Of a DNA stretch of 17,127 bases, positions 1 through 6,592 are shown piece by piece. Source of the stretch: Aquificales bacterium (GTDB lineage: Bacteria > Aquificota > Aquificia > Aquificales > QOAS01); contig JALVTI010000165.1 of assembly GCA_027035985.1 (NCBI GenBank), positions 1 through 17,127 on the forward strand, read 5' to 3'. Each line of letters begins with the position of its first letter. Position 1 is the stretch's first letter. Under the pieces are notes generated by a model. The model saw nothing but the letters and a program-made list of their open reading frames with translations, was not told the DNA's origin and ran no database searches. The position numbers and the translations under genes were made by a program.

Positions 1-585
1 GTGGGGTCTCAAAGCCCCGTCCTCCGAGAGGACTCGGTTTCCACCCCTCAAAAGTTGGGTGTATATGTGAAACCACTTAAAGGGTAGGTTTTCAAAAATC
101 CCCTTTAGGGTCTCTTCGAACCTTTCGACCTCTCGGAGGCACAGGTTGCAGTCGAACACCTTTAGGCGGAGGTTTTTCCCTTTTGCCAATCGGAGGAGTT
201 TTTTCCTCTCACCCTCCCCGCAGGTTGGGGCGAAAATAACCCCTCTGCGGTTTAGGGTTACCTCGCAACCCGCAAGGGGAAGGGTGAAAAACTCGCCTAC
301 CCTCGGCGGTTTGTCCTCGAGCGCCTCGCGGATTACCTGCACGGTGGCGGTGTCGCCCACCTTTCTACCTTCGGAAGCCTCGGAGAAGGGCAGGAAAGCC
401 TCCCCCCAAGGGGTGTCGACGAAGAACCCGCCGAGGTTTTCGGCTTTTCCTACAACCCTTGCGGGGGTAAAGGAAAATAGGGAAGCCCCCCGCAGAGGTG
501 TGAAACCTATATCGACCACCTCCCCGTTTTGGAGTAAAACCGACAGATACCCCTCCGAAAGGGAGTAAACGACAACCTCTCCCAT
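1..585 (-). CDS. RNase E/G-family protein, N-terminal part (runs off left edge)
   Basis: This open frame of 195 codons starts at ATG (585-583) and is still open at base 1, so the C-terminus and any catalytic DNase-I-like subdomain lie outside the window. I see an N-terminal strand pair (LLQNGEVVDIGF), then an S1-like segment at about residues 35-95 (ARVVGKAENLGGFFVDTPWG, then EAFLPFSEA, then VGDTATVQVIRE). This follows the RNase E/G layout in which a short N-terminal segment is followed by an S1 domain containing an AAFVDIG-like strand. After it come a TLPLAG stretch (the family has ITLPGRYLV-like sequence here), a GEGERKKL helix and an ERFEETLKGIFENL helix, also in family order. Role by family: single-strand endoribonuclease in RNA processing and decay. 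There is no Shine-Dalgarno upstream; a CCCC/GGGG dyad lies at 587-610. It is the last gene of the minus-strand run, 51 bp beyond the 38-aa membrane protein. The family call is moderate because the sequence is divergent and incomplete. Confidence 0.6.
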   Translation of the reverse strand, partial: MGEVVVYSLSEGYLSVLLQNGEVVDIGFTPLRGASLFSFTPARVVGKAENLGGFFVDTPWGEAFLPFSEASEGRKVGDTATVQVIREALEDKPPRVGEFFTLPLAGCEVTLNRRGVIFAPTCGEGERKKLLRLAKGKNLRLKVFDCNLCLREVERFEETLKGIFENLPFKWFHIYTQLLRGGNRVLSEDGALRPH

Positions 586-629
586 TAAGGGGGAAAGGTT
601 AATCCCCTTTTAAAGGAGCTACTTTTTGC

Positions 630-648
630 AAAACCCTTAGGAGGTTTT
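630..648 (-). terminator. weak hairpin after the 38-aa gene
   Basis: AAAACC and GGTTTT arms (630-635 and 643-648) form a 6-bp stem with a 7-nt loop spanning the stop codon of the 38-aa gene. The right arm read on the minus strand ends in TTTT. The stem is A/T-heavy, so it is at best a weak or leaky terminator before the RNase E/G-like gene. Confidence 0.3.
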
Positions 649-753
649 AGATTTTTCCCTCTCCTTTAGGTGGAGGGCGTAAAGACCTACCGCTATAGAT
701 AAGCCTCCTATTAAAAGAACCAGTAATAGGAAGTAGAAATAAACCTCATTCAT
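637..753 (-). CDS. 38-aa single-pass membrane protein
   Basis: This small frame (ATG at 753-751, TAA at 639-637) encodes 38 residues: MNEVYF, a hydrophobic helix at about residues 6-28 (FLLLVLLIGGLSIAVGLYAL), and a charged tail HLKEREKSKTS. A strong Shine-Dalgarno GGAGGG sits 8 nt upstream, inside the end of the 79-aa gene. The start overlaps that gene's stop (A-ATG-AA-TGA), which suggests translational coupling. The positively charged tail after the helix suggests N-out/C-in topology. The layout resembles small assembly or accessory membrane proteins, but I recognise no family and assign no function. The good SD, the overlap and the sensible hydropathy make it a credible gene despite its size. 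Confidence 0.7.
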   Translation of the reverse strand: MNEVYFYFLLLVLLIGGLSIAVGLYALHLKEREKSKTS

Positions 754-985
754 TCGTTTGTCCCTCCTTTAGAACGCCAGAGATATAAATAAGTGTAAAA
801 CCCGTTGTGAAGCTTAAGAGTGCGACTACAAAACCCCATAAGGGATTGACTATTTCACCCTTAATTAGTGGTTGAAATATCCATGTCGCCATAGCCAGCA
901 AGCCGATGTTGTAAAGGGCTTTACCCGTTTCTTCCAAAGCCTTAGCCAACGCGGAGAGGTTTAGGTTTTTTAACAACTTCCACAT
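746..985 (-). CDS. 79-aa two-helix membrane protein
   Basis: The protein has an amphipathic, Lys-rich N-terminal helix (residues 1-24, MWKLLKNLNLSALAKALEET), a hydrophobic segment at about 26-42 (NIGLLAMATWIFQPL), a short polar turn (KGEIVNP) and a second hydrophobic helix at about 48-71, with a charged tail. It is therefore probably a helical-hairpin inner-membrane protein. I do not recognise a family. It lies 39 bp after queA on the same strand and overlaps the 38-aa gene downstream, so the two small proteins are probably made together. The upstream region has no Shine-Dalgarno but holds a GGTTAAA/TTTAACC dyad ending 3 bases before the ATG. Base composition looks more AT-rich than queA. Alternatives: a respiratory-complex or transporter accessory subunit, or a lineage-specific membrane protein. 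There is no evidence to choose between them. Confidence 0.75.
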   Translation of the reverse strand: MWKLLKNLNLSALAKALEETGKALYNIGLLAMATWIFQPLIKGEIVNPLWGFVVALLSFTTGFTLIYISGVLKEGQTNE

Positions 986-987
986 AG

Positions 988-1016
988 GGTTAAAGGTTTA
1001 GTTGAATTGTTTAACC
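988..1016 (-). repeat. inverted repeat between queA and the small membrane genes
   Basis: Seven-base arms GGTTAAA (988-994) and TTTAACC (1010-1016) are separated by 15 bases. The element fills most of the 39-bp gap between the queA stop and the 79-aa start, with one arm ending next to that start codon. It has no T-run after it, so it looks more like an operator or a translation-affecting hairpin than a terminator. A/T-rich arms like these could also arise by chance. Confidence 0.35.
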
Positions 1017-1024
1017 AAAATAAT

Positions 1025-2059
1025 TTATAAAATCAGCATCGCATCGCCGTAGGAATAGAACCTGTAGCCTTTATCGACAGCCTCTTTATAGGCGCGCAGA
1101 ATAAATTCCCTACCGGCAAAGGTGGAGACCAGCACGAGAAGGGAGCTTTTGGGCAAGTGGAAGTTTGTTATCATCGCATCGACCACCGCGAAGCGGTGTC
1201 CCGGTTTTATATAGAGGTCGGTAAAGCCCTTAAAGGGTTTGTATCCGGCGGTTTCGAGGGCTCTCACCACCGTGGTGCCGACCGCGACAACCCTTCCACC
1301 CCTCTCTTTGGTCTCCTTTATCCTTTCGACCACCTCTTTGGAGACTTCGACGTATTCGGGGTCCACTTTGTGGTCTAAAACATTTTCAACCTTTATAGGT
1401 TTGAAGGTTCCAAGTCCCACGTGGAGGGTTATATAGGCGATATCTACCCCCTTTTTGCGGAGTTCCTCGAAAACCCTTTCGGTGAAGTGGAGGCTGGCTG
1501 TGGGGGCGGCTACCGAACCCTCCTTTCGGGCGAATACGGTTTGATACCTCTCGCGATCTATCGGCTCCTCGTCCCTCTCGAGGTAGGGGGGAATGGGAAT
1601 TTTCCCGTATCGGTAAATCTTCTCCATTACATCCCCATCGGGGGATAGGAGTTCAACCTCGAAAAGGGGTCCCTCGACCTGTTTAACGATTACCGCCTTT
1701 AGGTCGGAGGCAATCTCTATCTCCAAACCGGGTTTTATCTTCTTCCCGCCTACGAGGGCGTGCCAGCGGTTTTTTTCGGGGAGTTTTCGGTTTAGGAGAA
1801 CCTCTACCCTTCCGCCGGTGGGTTTATGCCCCAAGAGGCGGGCGGGAATGACTTTTGTATCGTTCAAAACCAATAAATCCCCCTTCTTGAGGTATTTGGG
1901 GAGGTTGTAAAACCTGTCGTGGGTAATGGTTTGACTTTTTCTATCGAGAACCATCAGCCTCGAGTGGTCTCTCGGGGTTACGGGGTATTTCGCGATTAAC
2001 CGCTCGGGGAGTTCGTAGTCGTAGAGCGATACGGGGATAAACTCTTTTTCCCTTTCCAT
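1025..2059 (-). CDS. queA: tRNA preQ1(34) S-adenosylmethionine ribosyltransferase-isomerase
   Basis: The cytoplasmic enzyme QueA transfers and isomerises the ribosyl group of SAM onto preQ1 at the wobble base 34 of tRNA, making epoxyqueuosine and releasing adenine and methionine. The 344 residues match the usual family length of about 340-350 from end to end. I see the N-terminal DYELPERLIAKYPVTPRDHS block, NDTKVIPARLLG at 66-77, the AAPTASLHFT block near 185, HVGLGTFKPI, GTTVVRALET, and the C-terminal TNFHLPKSSLLVLVSTFAG followed by the terminal YSYGDAM. The start MEREKEF is supported by conservation beginning at about residue 10. There is no clear Shine-Dalgarno; a TTTAAT hexamer lies 8 nt upstream of the ATG. 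Neighbours on the same strand include other SAM-related genes (mtaD-like and Cys/Met PLP enzyme). Confidence 0.97.
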   Translation of the reverse strand: MEREKEFIPVSLYDYELPERLIAKYPVTPRDHSRLMVLDRKSQTITHDRFYNLPKYLKKGDLLVLNDTKVIPARLLGHKPTGGRVEVLLNRKLPEKNRWHALVGGKKIKPGLEIEIASDLKAVIVKQVEGPLFEVELLSPDGDVMEKIYRYGKIPIPPYLERDEEPIDRERYQTVFARKEGSVAAPTASLHFTERVFEELRKKGVDIAYITLHVGLGTFKPIKVENVLDHKVDPEYVEVSKEVVERIKETKERGGRVVAVGTTVVRALETAGYKPFKGFTDLYIKPGHRFAVVDAMITNFHLPKSSLLVLVSTFAGREFILRAYKEAVDKGYRFYSYGDAMLIL

Positions 2060-2131
2060 TCTCGGGAATTAAAGATTATCTTTCCGACCAAAGGTAGTAG
2101 GAATTTTTATTACCTACCTAAAAAGGTTACT

Positions 2132-2365
2132 TCAGTCGGTAAGTTCTCCCAAAATTGGGAATCTATCTAAAACTTCGTCTCCGTGCGGTGCAAATTTCAA
2201 ATCTTCCGTTAGGTCTTGTCCCGCGCTGTGCTCTCCCCAATGTTCGCCGTTGTGCTAGAGGTGGCTGTCACTAACATCGTAAACCTTCCCTTTGTAGGCT
2301 ATGTAAGCCGGTCTCCCATTTTTTCCGTCGTATTTTTTGAGTTCCTCACGGGTGAACTTTCTCAT
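2132..2365 (-). pseudogene. cytochrome-b5-like heme-binding protein interrupted by in-frame TAG
   Basis: Reading from ATG (2365-2363) to TGA (2134-2132) gives 77 codons of continuous cytochrome-b5-like sequence with one internal TAG at 2257-2255 (codon 37). Before the stop: MRKFTREELKKYDGKNG, then PAYIAYKGKVYDVSDSHL. After it: HNGEHWGEHSAGQDLTEDL, then KFAPHGDEVLDRFPILGEL. This is the small bacterial cytochrome b5-like family (PF00173-type), with its EELxKYDG start, VYDVS strand, GEHxxGxDLT heme-loop region and APH...L.RFP.LGEL end. In family members recalled from knowledge, the residue after S-x-L is normally Trp, so TGG to TAG is a one-base change. No frameshift accompanies it. The start is preceded by AGGGG. 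It could be a recent nonsense mutation, a sequencing error, or readthrough/recoding. As written, translation would stop after 36 residues, before the presumed heme-ligand histidines. Confidence 0.8.
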
Positions 2366-2371
2366 AAAAGA

Positions 2372-2383
2372 CCCCTAAAGGGG
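2372..2383 (-). promoter_or_regulatory. CCCCTTTAGGGG hairpin covering the Shine-Dalgarno of the cyt-b5 ORF
   Basis: On the minus strand CCCC-TTTA-GGGG is followed by TCTTTT and then the ATG. The GGGG arm is the only Shine-Dalgarno-like sequence for the cytochrome-b5 ORF, so a four-pair stem would mask it. Alternatively the stem plus T-run is a minimal terminator for the upstream deaminase gene. The same 12-mer recurs at 16470-16481. Confidence 0.35.
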
Positions 2384-2405
2384 AAATTTAGAAAGGAAAA
2401 GGACA

Positions 2406-3713
2406 CTATTGGGTTAGTTTTTGCAGTATTTTTTCCCTCCAGCGGTTTGCCTTTCGGTAAATCTCCTCCTCGTTGAGGGTTAGGACTTTGTAGTTTTCCA
2501 TTATCACCCTGCCGCGCGCCACGACGGTTTCTATATCCCCCGCCTGGGCGGAATAGACCAGTTGGGCAGTCGGGTCGTAGAGCGGTTGCAGATGCGGCTT
2601 TTTGGCGTCCACCACTATCAGGTCGGCGTCGTAGCCCTCTTTAATCCTACCCGCCTTTATTCCCACGCTCTCGAAGCCGTTTGCGGTCGCTATTTCAAGC
2701 GCCTGCGCCGAGGATAGGGCGGTCGGGTCGAGGTTTACGCCCTTTTGGAGTTTAGCCATGGTAGCCATCTCCTCGAGCATGTTGAGGTTGTCGTTGGAAG
2801 CCGCCCCGTCGGTTCCGAGGCAGACCTTTATGCCCCTTCTGAGGTAATCGCTAATAGGTGCTATGCCCGAGCCGAGCTTTAGGTTACTCTCGGGGCAGTG
2901 GGCTACCTTCGTTCCGCTCTCGGCTACAAATTCCCTCTCCTCCTCGTCGAGCCAAACCATGTGGGCGGCTATCACCCTATCCCTCAAAAGTCCCAGGTTT
3001 TTCATGTGCCTTACGGGGGTGGTTTTATATTTCTCCTCAACCTGTGCCAATTCACCTTTACTTTCCGCTAAGTGGATATGGTAGGGAACATCGAACTCCT
3101 CGGCGAGTTCCATCGCCTTGGTGAGCGTTTCGGGGGAACAGGTATAAACGGCGTGGGGTGCAACCACGGGAATAATATCTCTATCCCCCTTAAAGTGCTC
3201 AATAAATTCCCTCGCCCTCTTTAGGTATTCCTCCGGGGAGGAGGCCACCTTTGTTGGGAAATCCAATATTCCAAAACCCAAAGCGGCGCGGATACCGGCT
3301 CTTTTCACCACATCGGCGGTGTACTCCTCGAAGAAATACATATCCAGGTAGAGGGTTGTCCCCGACTTTATCATCTCGAGGACTGCAAGCTCAACCCCAT
3401 CGCGGACAAACTCGGGGGATACGAACTCGCCCTCGAGAGGCCATATAACTTTGGTGAGCCACTCCATCAGGGGCAAATCGGCGCCTATGCCCCTAAAGAG
3501 GTTCATCGCCGCGTGGGTGTGCATATTTGCGAAGGCGGGTGCTACTATTTTGCCGGTAGCGTTGATAACCTTGTCGGCTTCGTATTTGGAACTCAAATTT
3601 TCGCCAACTTGGGCAATCTTCCCGTCCTTGACCGCTATGTCGCCGACAAATTGACCTTTTTCGGTGTTGGTGATAATCCAACCGTTCTTTATCAGGAGGT
3701 CAACCTTTTCCAT
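2406..3713 (-). CDS. mtaD: 5'-methylthioadenosine/S-adenosylhomocysteine deaminase-type amidohydrolase
   Basis: This is a metal-dependent cytoplasmic amidohydrolase of the TRZ/ATZ-MtaD group, which deaminates MTA and SAH to inosyl products in SAM by-product salvage. The 435 residues equal the usual family length. Visible metal and catalytic residues: HTH at 65-67, the APHAVYTC segment with H187, HIHLAES with H214 and E217, AAHMVW with H251, VAHCPESNLKLGSG near 270-283, and LGTDGAASNDNLN with D302. The N-terminal strands (LIKNGWI, GDIAVKDGKIAQVG) and the C-terminal DADLIVVDAKKPH form the usual beta-sandwich lobe. The Shine-Dalgarno is weak. It precedes the cyt-b5 ORF by 40 bp and lies near queA and a Cys/Met PLP enzyme, consistent with SAM metabolism. 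Other substrates in this promiscuous family (chlorohydrolases, other adenosine or guanine derivatives) cannot be excluded. Confidence 0.88.
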   Translation of the reverse strand: MEKVDLLIKNGWIITNTEKGQFVGDIAVKDGKIAQVGENLSSKYEADKVINATGKIVAPAFANMHTHAAMNLFRGIGADLPLMEWLTKVIWPLEGEFVSPEFVRDGVELAVLEMIKSGTTLYLDMYFFEEYTADVVKRAGIRAALGFGILDFPTKVASSPEEYLKRAREFIEHFKGDRDIIPVVAPHAVYTCSPETLTKAMELAEEFDVPYHIHLAESKGELAQVEEKYKTTPVRHMKNLGLLRDRVIAAHMVWLDEEEREFVAESGTKVAHCPESNLKLGSGIAPISDYLRRGIKVCLGTDGAASNDNLNMLEEMATMAKLQKGVNLDPTALSSAQALEIATANGFESVGIKAGRIKEGYDADLIVVDAKKPHLQPLYDPTAQLVYSAQAGDIETVVARGRVIMENYKVLTLNEEEIYRKANRWREKILQKLTQ

Positions 3714-3733
3714 AAAGACTTCTAATGGTAAGG

Positions 3734-3756
3734 AAAAGCCCGCCGCTTCGCGGCGG
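3734..3756 (-). terminator. rho-independent terminator of the Cys/Met PLP-enzyme gene
   Basis: On the minus strand a GC-only 7-bp stem CCGCCGC / GCGGCGG with a three-base GAA loop is followed by GCTTTTCC. It begins 12 nt after the stop codon of the PLP enzyme and ends before mtaD. This is the clearest intrinsic terminator in the window and separates the PLP-enzyme transcript from mtaD. Confidence 0.8.
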
Positions 3757-3768
3757 CGGGGGGTGGAA

Positions 3769-4938
3769 TTATTTGAAAGCCTTTTCGAGAGCCTGCTCGA
3801 GGTCGGCGATGATATCCTCGGCGTTCTCCAGCCCCACGGCTAGGCGTATCAGATTTTCGGTAATGCCTATTTTTTCCCTTATCTCGGGGGGTATCTGCTT
3901 GGCAGCGCTTATAACGGGGTAGCTAGCTATGGTCTCCGGCGCGCCGAAGGAGGGGGAGGTGAATATCATCTTCAGGTTTTGGAGGAATTTGATGACCTCG
4001 TCGCGACCGCCCTTTATCTTGAACGAGAGCACCCCACCGGCGCAGTAGTCCTTAAAGAGTTTTTTCGCCAGGTCGTAGTAGGGGCTTTCGGGCAAAGAGG
4101 GGTATAGGACTTCCTCCACCTTGGGGTGGTTTTTGAGAAATCTCGCCACCTTTAGGGCGTTCTCGCAGTGGCGCCTCATACGGAGCTCGAGGGTCTTGAG
4201 ACCCCTGTCTATAAGGAAGGCTTCGAAGGGTGCGAGAATGCCGCCGAAGTTGTTCCTCCAATCCCAGAGTTCCTTGGTGGTGGCGAGGTCGCCTATAACC
4301 GCACCGCCAACCGCATCGGCGTGCCCCACCATATACTTGGTGAGACTGTGGATTACCACATTCGCCCCGTCCCGCAGCGGTTTGTAAAGGACGGGCGTGG
4401 CAAAGGTGTTGTCGACTATAAAGGTCGTTCCAGTCTCTTTGCAAGCCTCGGCGATGCGGGGTATATCGAACACCTTTAGGGTCGGATTGGTTATGGTTTC
4501 CAAAAAGAGGACTTTTATATCCTTATCCAACCCCTTTAGGATTTCCTCGGTGTCGGGGAATACGAAGACCGGTTCTATTCCGAACTTCTCCGCCAAACGT
4601 TTGACTAATTTTTGGGTTGTTCCGTAACTCTCGTAGGGCATTAAAATCTTGTCGTCCTTTCCGAGGAAGTGGACAAGCGTTGTCGATATCGCCGACATTC
4701 CGCTGGCAAAGCAGAGCGCGTCCTCACCCTCTTCGAGGAGGGCGAGCTTCTTTTCGAGGAGCATAACGGTGGGGTTTTCTTCCCTCGAATACTTCAGTTC
4801 GGTATCCCTATGGGTGATGACCGATTTGCCGCGTTGCTCGAAGGAGACGGTTTGATATATCGGGGGGTGGAGGGATTTTATGGGCTCGTATTTGTCCTTA
4901 CCCCCGTGTATCGTTAGGGTTTGTATGTGCTTTTCCAT
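3769..4938 (-). CDS. Cys/Met metabolism PLP-dependent enzyme (cystathionine gamma-synthase/lyase family)
   Basis: This is a fold-type I PLP enzyme of the cystathionine gamma-synthase / gamma-lyase / O-acylhomoserine sulfhydrylase family (PF01053), acting in cytoplasmic transsulfuration or methionine synthesis. Residues are numbered from the ATG at 4938 (389 aa). I see YSREENPT at 50-57 (PLP-phosphate contact from the partner subunit), CFASGMSAIS at 76-85, MPYESYGTT with the PLP-stacking Tyr at 105, IVDNTFATP with Asp176, and SLTKYMVGH with the Schiff-base Lys201. The C-terminal domain carries PSFGAPETIASYP and ENLIRLAVGLEN. A TTG at 4950 is in frame but directly abuts the GGAGG Shine-Dalgarno (4955-4951), so the ATG 12 nt beyond it is the better start. 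The SD lies in one arm of an inverted repeat (see 4951-4988). The exact substrate cannot be read from sequence alone, so I give no gene symbol. Confidence 0.92.
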   Translation of the reverse strand: MEKHIQTLTIHGGKDKYEPIKSLHPPIYQTVSFEQRGKSVITHRDTELKYSREENPTVMLLEKKLALLEEGEDALCFASGMSAISTTLVHFLGKDDKILMPYESYGTTQKLVKRLAEKFGIEPVFVFPDTEEILKGLDKDIKVLFLETITNPTLKVFDIPRIAEACKETGTTFIVDNTFATPVLYKPLRDGANVVIHSLTKYMVGHADAVGGAVIGDLATTKELWDWRNNFGGILAPFEAFLIDRGLKTLELRMRRHCENALKVARFLKNHPKVEEVLYPSLPESPYYDLAKKLFKDYCAGGVLSFKIKGGRDEVIKFLQNLKMIFTSPSFGAPETIASYPVISAAKQIPPEIREKIGITENLIRLAVGLENAEDIIADLEQALEKAFK

Positions 4939-4950
4939 TTTCGCATCCAA

Positions 4951-4988
4951 CCTCCGTCAAAAGGTTTAAAGACTTTATATTACGGAGG
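4951..4988 (-). promoter_or_regulatory. inverted repeat that can sequester the PLP-enzyme Shine-Dalgarno
   Basis: On the minus strand CCTCCGT (4988-4982) and ACGGAGG (4957-4951) are perfect 7-base complements separated by 24 bases. The second arm contains the complete Shine-Dalgarno GGAGG, so folding would hide it. A TAATAT hexamer lies just inside the first arm. If that is the -10 element, transcription would start within the loop and the repeat would act as a DNA operator instead. Either reading suggests regulation of the sulfur-amino-acid gene. I do not recognise a known riboswitch. Confidence 0.5.
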
Positions 4989-5035
4989 GGGTAAGGTGCG
5001 GCCTTGACCGAAACGGGTAAAGGGAGGAAAGGGTT

Positions 5036-6553
5036 TTAGGACATGTATTTGTAGATTATCCAGGTTTGGATAATGCTCAAAATGTTGTTAAAAGTCCAAT
5101 AGAGCACCAAACCGCTGGGAAAGGTGGCGAAGAGGAAGGTAAAGACCAGCGCCATTATATACATCATCTTGTTCTGCTGCGGGTTGGGGGAGGGGGTTAT
5201 CCACGATTGGGCTATCATCGTCAGACCCATCAGTATCGGCAGTATGTAGTAGGGGTCGGGCTGGGCGAGGGAGGGTATCCACAGGAAGCGCTCGAGCGCC
5301 AGGTCGGGGGTAACTATCAAAACCTTGTAAAGGGCGAAGAATACCGGAATCTGTATCAGTATCGGTAGACATCCCCCGAAGGGGTTAAAGCCGACCTCTT
5401 TGTAGAGTTTCACCATCTCCTGCTGGAGTTTCTGCGGGTCGTTGGCGTATTTGCGTTGCAGTTCCTGCAGTTTGGGGGTGAGTTCCTGCATCTTTTTCAT
5501 CGATCGGGTAGAGAATATCATCAGCGGGAAGAAAATGAGCTTCAGCAGCAGCGTTAGAACGAAGATAGCCGCAACCCAGCTGTGGAATATCTTGTGGAAA
5601 AAGTATAGCACCAAAAAGGTCGGGTAGGCGAGGAACTTGAGGACGCCGAAATCTATCGCGTCTACGAAATTAACCTCCTTCAGGAGGTCGTATTCCTTGG
5701 GACCCTCCAAAAAGAGGATTTGGGAGTTCGGTTTAACCTCTATTGCGGTGGCTCCCACATATTTGGTTACCCCATTGTGGATATAGGAGACTTTAAACAC
5801 AACGGCGGTGTCGGTGTTGTATTTAGCCGCCTTTAGGAAGTATCTGCCCTCCTCACCGCTCCAAACGATGTTGCCGTGGAAGGGTGTAACACCGGGCAGG
5901 TCTTCTATATTCGGTCTCAAAACCTCGCCGTTGGAGAGTTTGAAGATGGGACCTATATGGGTGTGGAAGGGTTTTTCGTTTGGCGTCATTCCCAGGTAGA
6001 GGTAGGGGTCTTTAATACCCTCCACCTTTAGGTCGAGTTTGACGATGTAACCCTCTTTGGAAAAGGTAAAGACCTTTTCAACCTTTATTCCGTCCCTGTC
6101 GAGGGAGCAGGAGACCTTATACCCCTCTTTGGTGCAGTTGTATGTGGAGAAGTTCACCAACTTGGTGGTCTTCCAATCGGAGGTCAGCACCTCGAGGGGG
6201 TAGATGTTGTAAGCCCTTTCGTAGGGTTCTATTAACTCCTTTTTAAACCTCCTGTCGTAGGCGGAAACGACTTTTGCACCCTCGAGGGCTATCTTCACAC
6301 TTAAATCGGTTCCATTAACGGTTATAAAGTGTTTCGGTTTCTCCCTCTCGCGGTCGGTTCCCAGGTAGAGGTTTACGTTTACGGGTGTCGTTTGAAGGGT
6401 TTTCACCCCGTTTTGGGTTTGGGTTTGATTGGAAACCCCCGGTTGGTTTTGACCGGCGAGGTGCTTCGAGGCGAAAAAGTAATCGTAGGCTATGAACACG
6501 CCGAAGGCGATAGCCAAAAAGAGGAGATACCTCCTCCAGTCGAAGTTTTCCAT
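5036..6553 (-). CDS. yidC: YidC membrane protein insertase
   Basis: YidC inserts and folds inner-membrane proteins, alone or with SecYEG. The 505-residue length and layout are those of the long Gram-negative form. There is an N-terminal transmembrane helix at about 9-27, followed by a polar Gln/Asn/Thr-rich linker and a large periplasmic beta domain to about 305 (EKVFTFSKEGYIVKLDL, IGPIFKLSNGEV). Then come the conserved membrane region with LLLKLIFFPLMIFSTRSMKK, the cytoplasmic coiled hairpin MQELTPKLQELQRKYANDPQ with its KLYKEVGFNPFGGCLPILIQ continuation, and the closing helices ending FPSGLVLYWTFNNILSIIQT. A Lys (in LLKLIFFPL) sits where the hydrophilic-groove arginine is usual in E. coli. 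The start ATG is preceded by GGAGG at 9-nt spacing. It follows the NYN gene by 39 bp, probably in one transcript, and not the rnpA-yidC order common elsewhere. Confidence 0.97.
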   Translation of the reverse strand: MENFDWRRYLLFLAIAFGVFIAYDYFFASKHLAGQNQPGVSNQTQTQNGVKTLQTTPVNVNLYLGTDREREKPKHFITVNGTDLSVKIALEGAKVVSAYDRRFKKELIEPYERAYNIYPLEVLTSDWKTTKLVNFSTYNCTKEGYKVSCSLDRDGIKVEKVFTFSKEGYIVKLDLKVEGIKDPYLYLGMTPNEKPFHTHIGPIFKLSNGEVLRPNIEDLPGVTPFHGNIVWSGEEGRYFLKAAKYNTDTAVVFKVSYIHNGVTKYVGATAIEVKPNSQILFLEGPKEYDLLKEVNFVDAIDFGVLKFLAYPTFLVLYFFHKIFHSWVAAIFVLTLLLKLIFFPLMIFSTRSMKKMQELTPKLQELQRKYANDPQKLQQEMVKLYKEVGFNPFGGCLPILIQIPVFFALYKVLIVTPDLALERFLWIPSLAQPDPYYILPILMGLTMIAQSWITPSPNPQQNKMMYIMALVFTFLFATFPSGLVLYWTFNNILSIIQTWIIYKYMS

Positions 6554-6592
6554 TTCTCCAATCCTCCGAAAGTGGTTAATGGAAAAAGACTA

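Noticed and set aside
146..568. 140-codon plus-strand open frame at the left end
   Set aside because: The opposite strand carries a conserved S1-containing RNase E/G-like frame with good codon use, while this product is Ser/Arg/Pro-rich noise.
2090..2120. GGTAG / CTACC dyad upstream of queA as a terminator or riboswitch
   Set aside because: Only five pairs form before several mismatches and there is no T-run in a useful place. A preQ1 riboswitch would need a C-rich loop and an A-rich tail pseudoknot that I could not identify.
2216..2476. 86-codon plus-strand open frame over the cyt-b5 ORF and the end of mtaD
   Set aside because: The minus strand explains this region with recognisable cytochrome-b5 and amidohydrolase sequence; the plus frame has no motif or good SD.
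4939..4950. TTG at 4950 as start of the PLP-enzyme gene
   Set aside because: It directly abuts the GGAGG Shine-Dalgarno, leaving no spacing. The ATG at 4938 is more plausible and conservation starts after it.
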